Positions 12,270 through 24,120 of a DNA stretch of 64,000 nucleotides are shown here, piece after piece. The DNA is from Aptenodytes patagonicus (lineage: Eukaryota > Chordata > Aves > Sphenisciformes > Spheniscidae), in NCBI RefSeq assembly GCF_965638725.1, contig NC_134958.1, positions 17,549,464-17,613,463 of the forward strand. The letters are read 5' to 3'. The notes under the pieces are model-generated. The model made no database searches and was not told the origin of the DNA. It saw only the letters and a list, made by a program, of their open reading frames with translations. The position numbers were made by a program, and so were the translations under genes. How positions within the stretch are numbered: position 1 is the first letter of the stretch; each line of letters opens with the position of its first letter.

Positions 12270-13260
12270 TTAACTGGCCGGCTGGCCCGGGGGCTTACAG
12301 CCGTCCCGGCGGGCCCCCGCGTTGGGGGCAGCATCGCTGGAGGAGGGACAGACCCTCCCGCTGCCGTGCCGGGGCCCGCCCGGGGGAGTGGAGCTGGCAG
12401 CGCCGCCCCAGCACCCCAGCTCGACCCCGCGCCGCCGCCGCCGCAGCGGGAGAGGAGAGGAGCGGAGAGGAGGGGAGGGGAGGGGAGGGGAGGGGAGGGG
12501 AGGGGAGGCGGGCGGCGGCTGTCGCAGCCCGGGGCATCGCTGCTGTCGCGGTGGCGGCGGGCTGAGCCCGGCCGGCGGCACGGCGCGCTCTGCCGCCGAG
12601 CGCCATGGCCCAGCGGCAGCCGGCCACCCCTGGGGGCCCCGAGGCGGCGGAGCCCGGGGCTGGGGCCGCCGGCCCGGAGCTGACGGCGGGGAGCGGCCCC
12701 GTGCAGATCCGAGTGGCTGTTCAGGCAGCCGCGGAGGAGGAAGAGGAGGACGAGGAGGAGGGCGGCGGCGCGCCGTGCCCGGCGGCGCGGGGCGGTGGCA
12801 GCTGCAGCGAGGAGGAGTCGGGGCGGTGCGGGCGCTCCAGGTGAGTCCGCTGGGGCGCGGGCCGCGCGGCGGCGGGGAAGGGAAGGGAAGGGAAGGGGTC
12901 TCGGCCGGCGCCCGTCTCTCCCTGTGGGCTTGGCTGTGCGGGGCGAGGAGCGGGACCGCCGCGGACACCCACGTAACGGTGCGGCCGCGGCTGATGCAAC
13001 GCCGGCAGGGAGGGGTGGGAGACGCGGGAAACTCTCCAACGGGGACACCCGCCAGCCGCGGAACAGCTACCGGGCGGGGAGCTGCCCGCGGCGGCGGTGA
13101 CTCCGCCCGGGCTGCATGTCCTCCCCCGAGGGAACTGCCGGGGCCAGGCTGCCTGCGGCTGCCCAGCGGGGCGGGCGCCGCAGCCCCGCCGTCGGTGCGG
13201 AGCGGGACGTGGCTTCCCCACAGCGAGAGGCGCCGAGCTGTGGTGCCCCCGACATTTCCA
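12270..13260. promoter_or_regulatory. LARP6: CpG island promoter and first exon of LARP6
   Basis: About 1 kb of very GC- and CpG-rich sequence surrounds LARP6 coding exon 1 (12605-12840). It holds a GGGGA repeat 97-134 bp upstream of the start codon and a GGGAA repeat (about 12874-12898) just after the exon 1 splice donor. No clear TATA box is visible. Several long overlapping frames on both strands here are shadows of the base composition. Confidence 0.75.
12471..12508 (+). repeat. (AGGGG)n pentanucleotide repeat upstream of LARP6 start
   Basis: About 7.5 uninterrupted AGGGG units end 96 bases before the LARP6 ATG, preceded by a looser purine-rich run from about 12450. The plus strand (mRNA sense) carries many GGGG runs separated by single A, a pattern able to form G-quadruplexes in DNA or, if transcribed, in the 5' UTR. 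Confidence 0.9.
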
Positions 13261-16200
13261 TTTCACCGCCTTTTACAGAAAGGGTTTTCGTGTTGGTTGT
13301 TGTGTTTTTTTCTTTCCCCGTTTGGTTTTTATTCCGTAGAACCGTAGAGATTTTCTTCAATAGAATTAAGACATGGACAAGCAGACCTGTTCTATGGCTT
13401 TGGAAACAAGTTGACCAGACATGAAATCAAGACCAGTTTAAATGCAGAAGAAACTACCACTTTATAATCTACTTTACTGTTTGATAATGCCAATAGCGTT
13501 GTCTGTACTTAATGATAAGTTGCAGGAATTATTACTGATGCCTGAAGTTGCTTTGATGCCTACCAGAATCTCTTGTAAAAGGAACATCCAGGATTTTTGT
13601 GCCAGAAAACTACAGAGAGACAAAGCTCACTAATTGTAGTTCATCTTGTGTTCGTACTAAAGCTGCAGATGCAGTAATACATTCAATCACATAAAGATTT
13701 AGGTATAGTAGCATGAAATTCAGTGTTCTGTTCAAAGATCAGTTGTTTCTAATGGATTCTCCAACTTCATATCCTAGCACTGACTCAGAATGAACTGCAA
13801 TGCATTATTTTAAGTTACAGAGGAGTAGTTGGGGAGGTGGAATTTTCTACAGCTGCCAAAGTTGTCAACTGTGCACTACAGAAACAGGAAGCAAGCATAG
13901 CTAGATGCCAGTAAAATGTTTAAACTGAGTTTACTTAGTCTTTCCACAATCATATGTGACTGTTGTATTTTTATAAATCAAATGTGTACAGCAGTCTACA
14001 GTGTTGCATTCCAATTAATGATTTCTTAAATTCAGAATATTTTTTACATTTGTTTTCTTTGGCAAAGTTACTTGTGTAAGAGCTTCTAGCCCTGGCCTAG
14101 ACTAGAAAAAAGGGTGGTTATTTTTTCAAGTTTTGTAACGCATAATAGCTAACTCTTAAATGCCACTTATTTAATCCTCTACAGTAGGTGCTATCTTCAG
14201 AAATGTTTGCTGACAGTGCTGATGTATATTCAGTTCTTGTGGAGGTTGCCTTTTTGTAAATGGCCTCTTCCTGATCCAGGAAAGGCCAGAGGTATTGCCA
14301 TGGAGAGAACTATAAAGGCCCTGCATCAAAAGTAGGTGAGTGGAGTTCACACATGCTTTTGCCATTTACGTGTAACCTTAGCTAAGGATTTACTTTCGGG
14401 AATGCAACATCTGATAGGAAACTATTTACCCAAACATTTGGAAAATTGTCAGTGATGGTCTAAAACTGCTGGGAATGAGCCATTTCACTCTCCAGCTAGG
14501 CTAGCAGACAATTTAGATTTTTTTCCTCAATTTCTAGATTTTATAACTTAAGAAATCAAAACCATTTCCTCATGGTCAAGATACCACAGTTCTTCAGGAG
14601 ATCTCTGAGTATTTGTAACATTCAGTCCTCAGCCATTTAGCTGCCAGGTGCTTCAGAAAAATCTTCAGACTGTTGGTAACAAACAGGTGATTCTCCTATG
14701 CATAAAGTAAAGCTATTCTTCCTCAAGTTTATTTTGGATGCAAGACAGATACAGGAAGAATCTGAGCTTGAAAGGTGAATGTTTTTATTATGCTGTCAGT
14801 CCAAAATTTAATGTTTCACAATAGAAATTGAAATTTAATGATCGCTGCAGCCACGCGTCCCATTAGTAGGCACCCAGTACTGTATCCACTAGTTTTTGTT
14901 AACAGACCTGCACTGCCTTTCAGTGATTGTACTGTTGGAACATCACCTTAATGCTGTAAATTGTATTGCCACAGTGCTTATTAATACAATACCTTATTCT
15001 TTTTGAGACTCAGCAAAAACTTGTCAAAAGGTTAGACTCTATCCAGACAATTTAATATATTGTTTGTGAGTTTTGATATTTAAACCCCAAAATCTATTCT
15101 TTATGCAGATATGTTTAGTTTCTTGTGTGACTAATAGCCAGATGAGTCACCATGTTAAAAGGTTGTTTTTCAGTCTATCCTGTTTTGACAAGCATATCCG
15201 TCACAAAGCTCTGAATAAAGAAATAAGTAAAAGTTGTGAATAACTACTAGGCTTTTTTTTTTTGTCAATGTGGACTGACATTGATTTATCAACTACCTCT
15301 GTAGTAGAGTTGGTACCCTAGAAGTACTAGCAGTTGATCATTACTATGAATTAATATGGAGCTAGTTGCAAATTTCTGCATTTGCTGTAGGTGGAATTTC
15401 CATACAGTACTTAGTGAGGACTGTTGTAAGAGCCCTAAAGATTTTGTAAACGCTGAACCATCTGCCAAATGTAGAAATGGTGTATAGTTCAGACTGTGAC
15501 CAATATTTAATTTAGAGAGGTGAAATGAGACCTATTTCACTCTGATTCAGTGTGTTAACGCTGTAAGTAAGGATGGTACTGGTCTTTGCAAACATGCAGT
15601 TCATTTTTATTTTTTCCCAAGCATGATGCTCCATTTTCTTTCCATCCAAACCTTCCACATACCTGCAAATGTCTGTACTAATAAATCCTCTAAAAAAACT
15701 ATAAGCTCCATCCTGAATTGAAGGTAAGCTTTTCTTAGCAGAGTGTGGATATGTAAAAATGCTGAAATGGTCTAAGTTTCCTGTGCCCACACTAGTTCTG
15801 AATCGGTAGTGAATGAAAAATGAGAAGTAGTGCCATAAGGGAACATCATGAATGAAAAATAAAAACTTAACCTTGTTTTTTCTTCCTTCTGAAACCAGCG
15901 CCCACAGCTGGCCATTAAATGTTTTTTACTATCTTAATCATAACTTCATCTATTATCCTCTACTGGCATTGTCAAATAACTTAAATTCTTTTTCTCACTC
16001 TCTTGCTCTTGTCATTCCTTTGAACTGTACCCCATTAAGTGGCTAGGGAGATTTTAACAAGGAGACTAGGATTGTGTGAGTGAGTATCCATGTATATCTG
16101 ATGTGTTGCCCTATCATTGGAAGAACCATAATAAGTAAATAAATCGTTAGCTTCAAAAAGCCAGGTCCCAGAGAACTGCCGTAACTTGTCACACCTAGGA

Positions 16201-19200
16201 GCGCGTTCCCTGTGCACAGCCCATTGACCTGAACAGTGTCTTCAGATACAGAGCAAGCACCTGCCAAGGCAGTGCTGCTGCCTGCGCCCAGGCATGGGCG
16301 GCATGCCAGTCAGCCTTACGATCACAGTCTCCAGTTCGTCTCTGGGACAGAACTGCCACAAGGCAAGGTGATTCAGTAGCCTGCAACCTCCCTGCCAGAT
16401 TTCCCTCGGAGGACTCCAGTGTGCTGCCTGCTCCCTTGTTTAATGATTTCACAAGCTCTGCAAAAGCCATTTAAGACAATTTTGGGAAAATGTGTGGCTC
16501 CTCCTTTTTTGTTGCTGAGGTACATGGGAGACCAAAGTAATACATGATTTATAGGGTCTAAGGAGCTTACTGGGTGATTGTTTGTTTTTTTTTAACAGAA
16601 ACTTTCATGATGGTCCCACAGCAAAACTAGACTGCTAACAGCTTTAAAAAAAAAAAGGCTCTGGCTTAAGATAGACTTGTGCATTATAGTTCTTAGAGCA
16701 ACATCTATGGCTGTAGTCTGTGGGTGAACTATTTGCCTCAGTGCTAGATAACAATATAAATGGTTGTTTGTATTTCAGCAACAAACATGTTGCTGTAACT
16801 GTATGTGGGAAGAAGTTTATCTCAAATCCATGGTTGCAGTATCTTATTTTTTGGGATAGGATGCTCAGTAGTGCTCCATTTTGCACAGATACCTAGACAA
16901 CGTGATGGGAGGGCCACGGAGGAAATGAGAGTAACTTCTTAGCAACCTGCGTATGTGTACATATACAGCTGTTCCTGAGGTACATGAGCTGCTACTGCAC
17001 CAACGTCCTTAATCTGAAATGTACATACAGTTTAAGCCCCTTGGTAAACTGCTAGTTAAGTTACTCTGTCACTCTGGAAGTGACCTGTAAAAAGCACAGT
17101 AGTCCTGTCAGTCTTTCTTACTCCCGGGATACTGGCTCCTGCATTCATGCAGTGACGAGGCTTGATGAATCATGATTGTATCCAGTTAGAATATTCATTC
17201 ACTGGTATGTGACACTACTCATGAAGCACATAAATGTCAAGCCTATGTTTAATAGCTTCATACTGAAAAATAAAACACTGTCACTGGAGGAGCTTCGTAT
17301 AGCACCAAGTGCCTGTGCACCTGCCTGTCATGTTTTGGTGTAGGATTTGAGTTGGCAGAGTGTTTTCAAGATGCTAGTGTATATGTCTCATTCTACACTG
17401 AGATCAGCTTTTGGAATGAGCTCAGGAACTTGACTCCTTACACTGACTGGAAAGCTTCATCCTCTGAGCTGGCCTCCTGCCTCAGATGGATAGGGCGATG
17501 CCTGTTCAGTGCCTATGAATAAAGTAAGTTGGACTCAGCATTACGGTTATGCCTTTTCATTTTGAAAGATTATTTGAATCCACTAATACAAGATGAAGAT
17601 CTGTTAATAAAATGATTTAACTTTTTTTCCAGTGGGGGGGAAAATGATGATGACTCTGACCAGAAATGGAAACCACCAGAAAATGACCTGATCCAGAAGT
17701 TAATAGCACAGATTGAATATTACTTCTCAGATGAGAACCTTGAGAAAGATGCCTTCCTTCTAAAGCATGTGAGAAGAAATAAGATGGGCTACGTCAGTGT
17801 TAAACTCCTCACTTCTTTTAAGAAGGTAAGCTAACTTCTTAAGACTTGAAGTGCCTTGTGTAAGCCTGATGAATCTAAAAACATTAGGAGAGATTAGATG
17901 AAAATAAATTACTTTGTAGAGGCAGTTTTACAGCCTCCCTCTTTATCTGCCTCTCTCAGGGGTTGATTCAGTTTTGATGTGACAGTTAGGTTTGTTCTCA
18001 TCCAGAACTTCAATTGCTGAACTCGTTCATGATTGGCTAGGGAAATCATAGGCTTTTAAGCAACTACACTTTTATATTATCATTCTGGGAGACAGTAGGG
18101 CATCATAAATAGGACATTGGATAAAATTCATTTCTAGATCAGCTACTCATGAGTAGCTAAGTAATGCCGGTAAAGTTACTTTCTTGTCTCTGAGAAGGGA
18201 TGGTGAATCTGACCTTTGCAAATGTATGGAGATCCAAAAATTAAGAGTAGTAGAAAGTATCTGGGAACTGAAGTCCCTTAAAGGTCAGGTGTTTTCTTCT
18301 CTTTTTTCTTTCTTTTTTTTTTTTACATTAGGAACTCCTATGTAAATATGTGTATGTAACTGATTTCTAAAGTTACATTAGAAACACTTTGTCAAGACTG
18401 TAAATCTGACAGTTTTGCAGAGCTATTCAGTCTAGAAGTTAAGGCACTCCCAGTTTCTTCAGACCACTTCAAACAGATTATACCAGTAACAGATAAACCC
18501 TTAAAAACACTCCTTGGAAATGGAGAAGTTTGGGGTTTTCTTTAACTGAGTTTTTTGAGAGAGGAAAAATCAGTTCAATAAAATGAAGTCCTAAACTTGG
18601 CGAAACTACTTATTTGGCAAATTTAACAAAATAAACCCCACAGAACATGCATTTTGGTCATGGTTCAGACCTAGATATGGAATGACCGAATATCACTTGA
18701 GCAGGCTTTAAGATAAAGTAATGATTTTCAGTTTGAGGTTTAGCGTCAGTTCCTATTTTCAGTAGATTGACCAGGACCTGAGCTTTACAGGCGCTCAACT
18801 GATGCCCATTATAGCAGGAAAACTGTTTACTTTTTCACTCAAGTCTGTTACATGAAACTTAAATCCAGGTTTCTGTTTGTAAACTGGAGCCTGCATCTGC
18901 CTTATGCTTTCTGTAATTAGTTTGAGTGGGTTTGATCAGTTGTGCTGCTTAACCTGTGTCTGTCTTCAAGGTGAAACACCTCACCCGTGACTGGAGAACC
19001 ACAGCCTATGCACTGAAGTACTCGGACACTCTCGAGCTCAATGATGATAACAGAAAGGTTAGAAGAAATACTCCTGTTCCAGTGTTTCCAAGTGAAAACC
19101 TCCCTACCAGGATGTTACTGGTGTACGATATCCACATGATTTCTGAGCTGCAGGCTCTTAACAAACAACAAGAAAATGGATGCATGCAAGAAAGGATAAT

Positions 19201-20044
19201 GGAGCATCTCCTCAAAGCCTTTGTAACTTTCGGTGTAATTTCATCAGTTCGTATTCTCAAGCCTGGTAGGGATCTACCACCCGATATCAGGAGGGTCAGC
19301 AGTCGGTACACCCAACTGGGAACTCAGGAATGTGCAATTATAGAATTTGAAGAAGTAGATGCTGCCATACGTGCTCATGACTTCATGTGTGCTGAAAAGA
19401 AAGAGACCGGCATGAAAGTTGTCCTAATAGGCGTGAAACCTCCGAAGAAAAAAGTTCCCAAAGACAAGAACCGTGACGAAGATACCAGCAAGAGTCTTAA
19501 GAAGGCTAGATCCCTTAATAAGAGAGTTGAGGAACTTCAGTTTGCTGGTGATGAATCTTCAGCAAATAGCTCTTCTGACCCAGAGAGTAATCCTACATCA
19601 CCATTGTCAGGACGCAAAAGTACTGCAACAAATACTATGAGTAATTTGAGCCCCATCATTCACCCAAACAACCATTTGAGTCCTAATGTGTCACCCAGAT
19701 CAAGTCCTTGGAACAGTCCATCTTCACTAAGAAAAGTAACCAAAAAGTCTCCGCTGGCTGAAGACGGCAAGCTTAACTCAAGCACTAGCCCTGAAATTCC
19801 AAGGAAATGTACAGATTATTCCTCGGATAGCAGTATCACTCCTTCTGGTAGCCCCTGGGTACAGAGAAGAAAAGCTCAAACTGTAACACAAGAGAAGAGT
19901 CCCGTCAGTAGCCCCATGTTAGCTCGGAAAATACAAAATGCAGACGGTCTGCCTGTAGGGGTGCTGCGGCTGCCTAAAGGTCCTGATGGCACTAAAGGAT
20001 TCCACAATGGATGTGAAAGAAGGAAGACTACCAAGAATGAATAA
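12605..20044 (+). CDS. LARP6: LARP6 (La-related protein 6, acheron), complete coding region
   Basis: Three coding exons: 12605-12840, 17633-17825 and 18971-20044 (stop TAA 20042-20044), giving 500 aa against 491 in human. The start MAQRQPATP in a CpG island matches the family N terminus. An acidic tract at residues 43-52 follows the conserved VQIRVAVQ. The La motif begins near residue 92 (WKPPENDLIQKLIAQIEYYF, SDENLEKDAF, RRNKMGYVSVKLL) and runs into exon 3. The RRM covers about residues 182-295, with TFGVISSVRILKPGR and QECAIIEFEEVDAAI. A basic stretch PPKKKVPKDKN follows. The C-terminal LSA/SUZ-C region has TPSGSPWV and NADGLPVGVLRLPKGPDGTK. LARP6 binds the 5' stem-loop of type I and III collagen mRNAs and controls their translation and localisation; it also affects ribosomal-protein mRNA localisation and muscle differentiation. 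The last residues (RRKTTKNE) differ from the human end. Transcribed away from LRRC49 and towards ADAL. Confidence 0.97.
13261..17632 (+). other. LARP6: LARP6 intron 1 (main part)
   Basis: Intron between LARP6 exons 1 and 2, ending in a pyrimidine tract and AG at 17631-17632. No repeat of a named family or embedded gene was seen. A GC-richer patch at 16195-16470 carries a 91-codon minus-strand frame with no recognisable domain. The frame at 13442-13633 is likewise not supported. Confidence 0.6.
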
Positions 20045-21035
20045 ATCATTCTTTAAAAACAATTTCACAAGTCAGTCAACTGCTTTTGTTTAAGCCTGGT
20101 GAAAAATGGTCACTTGAGTGACTGAGTTAAGTCAGTATTTAATTTTAAAAGATTTTGTATTCATCTAGAGACTTTATCATTTGTATATTCACTTCACAGA
20201 ATCACAGAATAGCTGAGGTTGGAAGGCATCTCTGGAGATTGTCCAGTCCACCTCCTTTGCTCAAGCAGGGTCCACTACAGCAGGTCACTTCGGGTTTTGA
20301 ATGTCTGCAAGGATAGAGACTCCCCAGCACGTCTGGGCAGTGTGTTCCCATGTTCAACCATCCACACAGTAAAAAGCGTTTCCTTACATTCAGGTGGAAT
20401 TTTCTGTGTTTCGGCTTGTGCCCCTTGTCCTGTTACTGGGTATCACTGAGAAGAGCCTACCTCCATCTTCTCTACTCCTTCCCGTCAGATACTTAAAAAC
20501 ATTGATGAGATCCGCCCCCTGAGCCTTCTCTTTGCCAGCCTAAACAGCCCCGGGTCTCTAGGCCTCTCATATGAGAGATGCTCCAGTCTCTTAATCATCT
20601 TATGCACTTACCTAATGCAATGCCCTTACCTGCCCTTTTTTTTTTTTTTTTTTTAAAATGTATTAGTTTGAAACAGGCATATAAATCATTCATGTAACTA
20701 CATTATTTGCAAAGCTATGATCCTGAAGAGCAGTGTGTAAGTACTTACAGTTTAGCGGTTGTATTGCAATAAGCTGTGGTATGCTACCAGCCTAATCATA
20801 AGGAATAGAGGTTTTCAAGACTTTGCGTTTGTCTCAAAAGGAACTCTGAGAAACTTATGCTACAGTGAGCAGTTGCTCTCTGCTTGCATACATCTCCAAA
20901 GACAATATTGTTTAGTAGGACCAAAGCGTGTATTTTCATGTGATGTGAATAAAGACTCTGCGCATTGAAGACTGTTCTGTAAGTGTTATCTCATATAATC
21001 AGATGGAAATAAACAAAAACAGTAACTCCATCTAG
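20045..21035 (+). terminator. LARP6: LARP6 3' UTR and probable polyadenylation region
   Basis: Downstream of the LARP6 stop codon. An AATAAA at 20040-20045 overlaps the stop and is unlikely to be used. Better candidates are AATAAA at 20948-20953 and 21008-21013. If either is used, the 3' UTR is about 0.93-0.99 kb and includes the CR1 tail at 20194-20601. Cleavage position is inferred, not seen. Confidence 0.55.
20194..20601 (-). mobile_element. CR1 LINE 3' fragment, antisense within LARP6 3' UTR
   Basis: The plus strand opens with TCACAGAATCACAGAATAGC and GAGGTTGGAAGGCATCTCTGG, then GTCCAGTCCACCTCC, and continues through a CR1-like body (CTCAAGCAGGGTC, TTGTGCCCCTTGTCCTGTTAC, GAGATGCTCCAGTCTCTTAAT). 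This is the reverse complement of the 3' part of avian CR1, about 408 bp, 5'-truncated. It is followed by an interrupted T-rich stretch at about 20635-20655. It is antisense to LARP6 and sits 150 bp after its stop codon. Confidence 0.9.
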
Positions 21036-23785
21036 CTCTATTTTGTTTACTTGAAAAATAAGTTGAGCTGCACCTGAATGGATACTTGAGAAACCTCATC
21101 TCAGACCATACGAAATTCTAGAAATAGTTACTCGGAATTTCCACTGCATTCGGGGTGGGGTGGGGGGGGAAGGTCCTCTGCCCCATTAATGACGGTTACT
21201 TCAGTGGTGATGCTTTACTCTGGCTGTATGGCAGTCATTTTTATACAATATTATAAACTAAGCAATGGTTATCTCACCGTTAACTCCTAATTTAACAAGC
21301 AGGCTCAGCGAGAAGCACTTAAATTAAAATTATATAATCTATATAATCCTACCTGAAGCCAAAGGAGGAACCTCTGCCGTTTTACTTGTAGAAGTTATAC
21401 TCCTGAAAAATAGCCCAGCGATAGTAAGAAGGTAAGGTTTCAGCTTCTAATGTACAACTTGGGAACGGTGCACGACAACGTTCTGATCAGATGATGCGTC
21501 TTCATTCCAAAACTTCTCCCCGTCCTTTCCAACTTTCATTTCCACTCCAAGCATAACCCTTCCGCAGTGTAAAGAACTGCGGTAACACGCGGTTAGAAAC
21601 CACTATACAGAAATCCCCCGGTTCTGTGTATCATTCTTTAGCCGCCAAATGTATTCCTGGTTCTTTTACTTCACACAAATGGAATCCTCCAAGTTACCCC
21701 CCGACTTCCGTTGCCAGCCGAGACACTATAAAGACTGTGAAACGCAGAGTGCTGTGTTGGTTTGTTTAAATCGGCAGCGTGTCTGCAAGTACCTAAGTGA
21801 CAGGGTAAGTACACAGTCTTCAGAAGAGTGTCTCGGTAACGCTAGAGTACGTAACAGCACTGTTGCACTATGTATCCAGAACACTGTTGTTTCATTAACA
21901 ATCACGGAAGGTTTTTTTTTAATTGTAAAACTATGCAGCATCTACGTGTTGTCACGTACCAAACTGCCTGGGGGCAGTACTACAACTGATGCAAGGCAGT
22001 ATTTTGAAGACACACAGAAGTCAATTAGATGGAAATATTGAGAACTATATGTAACGGTCCGTAATGTTAAAAATCTCTAAATCACTGTATGCTTGCAGGA
22101 AAAAAAAGTTAGTTGAAAATAGCAGCATTTACCAGGGCTGTGCTCTGAATGAACACGTCTACATGTCACATGCAACATCTAAACCTTAAAAATCAAACTC
22201 ACCTCTGTGTAACACTACCAGTTTGAAACTAAAAATCTCATCAGACACCAATTATGAGTCTTGCTTTGCTTTAGAAAGTTTTAGGCTTGACAGATAACAT
22301 GAACACTGAGGATGATCCCTTAGTAAATAAACAGGAAGTCGACAGTTTTTCGTCGCTAATAAACCAAATACTATGTTATTGAAGAGTTATTACAAGGCCA
22401 TAACCTGTAAAATTATTGTAAAACTTATTTTACAAGAGAACGCCCGCTTATCCTGAGACTAAGATATACGTAACTGTAACATTCCAGAAAGCTGCTCAAC
22501 CTGTCTTTAGAGAGCTTTTCAATAAGAAAGGAAAAAGAATACATTTACCGTAGTCATCATTTTTGTAGAAAGAAAATACAGACAAACTTGATCAAACAGC
22601 TAGTGATAATGTAACTTGATCAAACAACAAAAGATGATGTGATCAGTGGAACTATTTGGAAAGTACTTTAAAGTACTGTTTATAAATAAAAAGTCAGCAT
22701 GAGGTCTTATTCTGAGTTCAGATAAGAATATATAGAACCACAGTTCTGCTTCACATAATTTTTCCCCGTCTCCAAAAGGAGTGTTTTCTGCCTGGAAAAC
22801 GTTCCGTGCAAACCTCAGGTAGCCACACAGACGTATCAACTGCTTTGCTATCCTGCCCTCCAGCTTTTTTTTTTTCCCTTTTCATTTCTTATTCCCACTT
22901 TGGAGCCAGAACAACTACTTTACACTGATTTTATTAAAAAAAAGACCAAAACACAAGTCATGAACAGCTTTTGTACCACTGTATTTATATTCAGTATTCC
23001 TTGTAGAGCCCAGAATGTTTGCTTGTTTAATTAATCAATGTAAAAATATTCTAGGTATGAAATACCTTCTCTCTGGATACTTCCTACACTAGCTAGCAAT
23101 ATCTAGTATTAGATGCTGTTGCATGTGTATGTTCATCTCTATTTTGATATCTCGGTATCAAAATATCCATGCACATGCATAGAGACGGGTGGAGTGAACC
23201 CTGTCACTGCCTGAAGCACGGAGCACCCTCTGGGGTCAGAACAGAAGCGGTGCCGCTCACAGACAGCGAGTCTGCTCCGGAGACTCGCACTTACCAAATC
23301 CTGCAGCAGCTTACACGTGCTTCGCTTCTGTAGATCTCAAACACACAGGCACGCACACCTGAAGCAGTGGTTTGGGAAACATGGAGGTTGAAGCTATTTT
23401 TATTGCTTTTTTTAAAGAAACAAACAGCAATTCCAAAAAGCATTTCAAGAATTGGACCATTTCCCCCAGGTAGCTCACAATTTGCTAAGGCATTCAAGAT
23501 TCCTAACTTTGTCTAAGGACTACCAGTGCCGAGTGCATCAATAGGCACCACCACATACGCTGCACAATCCACAGCACGCTTCAGTCATACGTGTACGCCA
23601 ATAAAAACATGCAATACTTAATTCCTTTGAGACAATTATTTCATTCTCCCCGAGTTTGTTTCTGTCTTCACATTCAATCAATTGCTCAAAACCTCTGTTT
23701 AAAAACCAACAGAAAACCCAAATCTACACACCGTACATACAAAGTGCTTGGCGTAAGGTTGCCAACAGAGACATGTTAAACCCTA
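21036..23785. other. intergenic, LARP6-ADAL convergent interval
   Basis: The 3' ends of LARP6 and ADAL face each other across this stretch. A 130-codon plus frame at 21649-22041 and a 68-codon minus frame at 23291-23497 each abut a donor-like GTAAGT, but have no recognisable domain and no matching acceptor that I can defend. I see no named repeat. A G-rich run lies near 21151-21171. Confidence 0.45.
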
Positions 23786-24120
23786 ATGCTGTGCCTTTAT
23801 TTTGTTCTGACTCTCAAATGTTTGTAGTATGATGACATATTTCAACTAAGTATTTTTAAAAAAATGTCGTATCAACTGGAGAGAAACGACGTGACGACAC
23901 ATTTGGAATTTTAGTCGCTGGTTGAGCGCCCTTCCCAACTACAGAAAAACATTTATTTCTGTCCCCACTAACAAAGGACACATTCCTGTCGTCTTCATTT
24001 TGCACAGGCACACTTTATGGGCTGGATTTATAAACCTGAAGTCTGAAAAAAGCCAGGGACTTCAATAAAAAATGCTTATTAACTAAGCTAACACAGCCAA
24101 GCTGTTTAGAACAAGTCTGA
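23786..24120 (-). terminator. ADAL: ADAL 3' UTR and candidate polyadenylation signals
   Basis: Minus-strand AATAAA hexamers (TTTATT on the plus strand) occur at 23952-23957 and 23796-23801, about 165 and 320 bases past the ADAL stop codon. Either would give a short 3' UTR. Which is used cannot be told from sequence. Confidence 0.5.

Noticed and set aside
12322-13347. Plus-strand frame of 341 codons across the LARP6 CpG island, and a 303-codon minus frame (12137-13048)
   Set aside because: GC-rich sequence has few stop codons. The frames are low-complexity Pro/Arg/Gly, overlap the real LARP6 exon 1 in another phase and begin at non-ATG codons.
16195-16470. 91-codon minus frame in a GC-richer patch of LARP6 intron 1
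   Set aside because: No recognisable domain or splice sites with a partner exon.
20040-20045. AATAAA overlapping the LARP6 stop codon as the polyadenylation signal
   Set aside because: Use would leave almost no 3' UTR. Later hexamers at 20948 and 21008 are more plausible.
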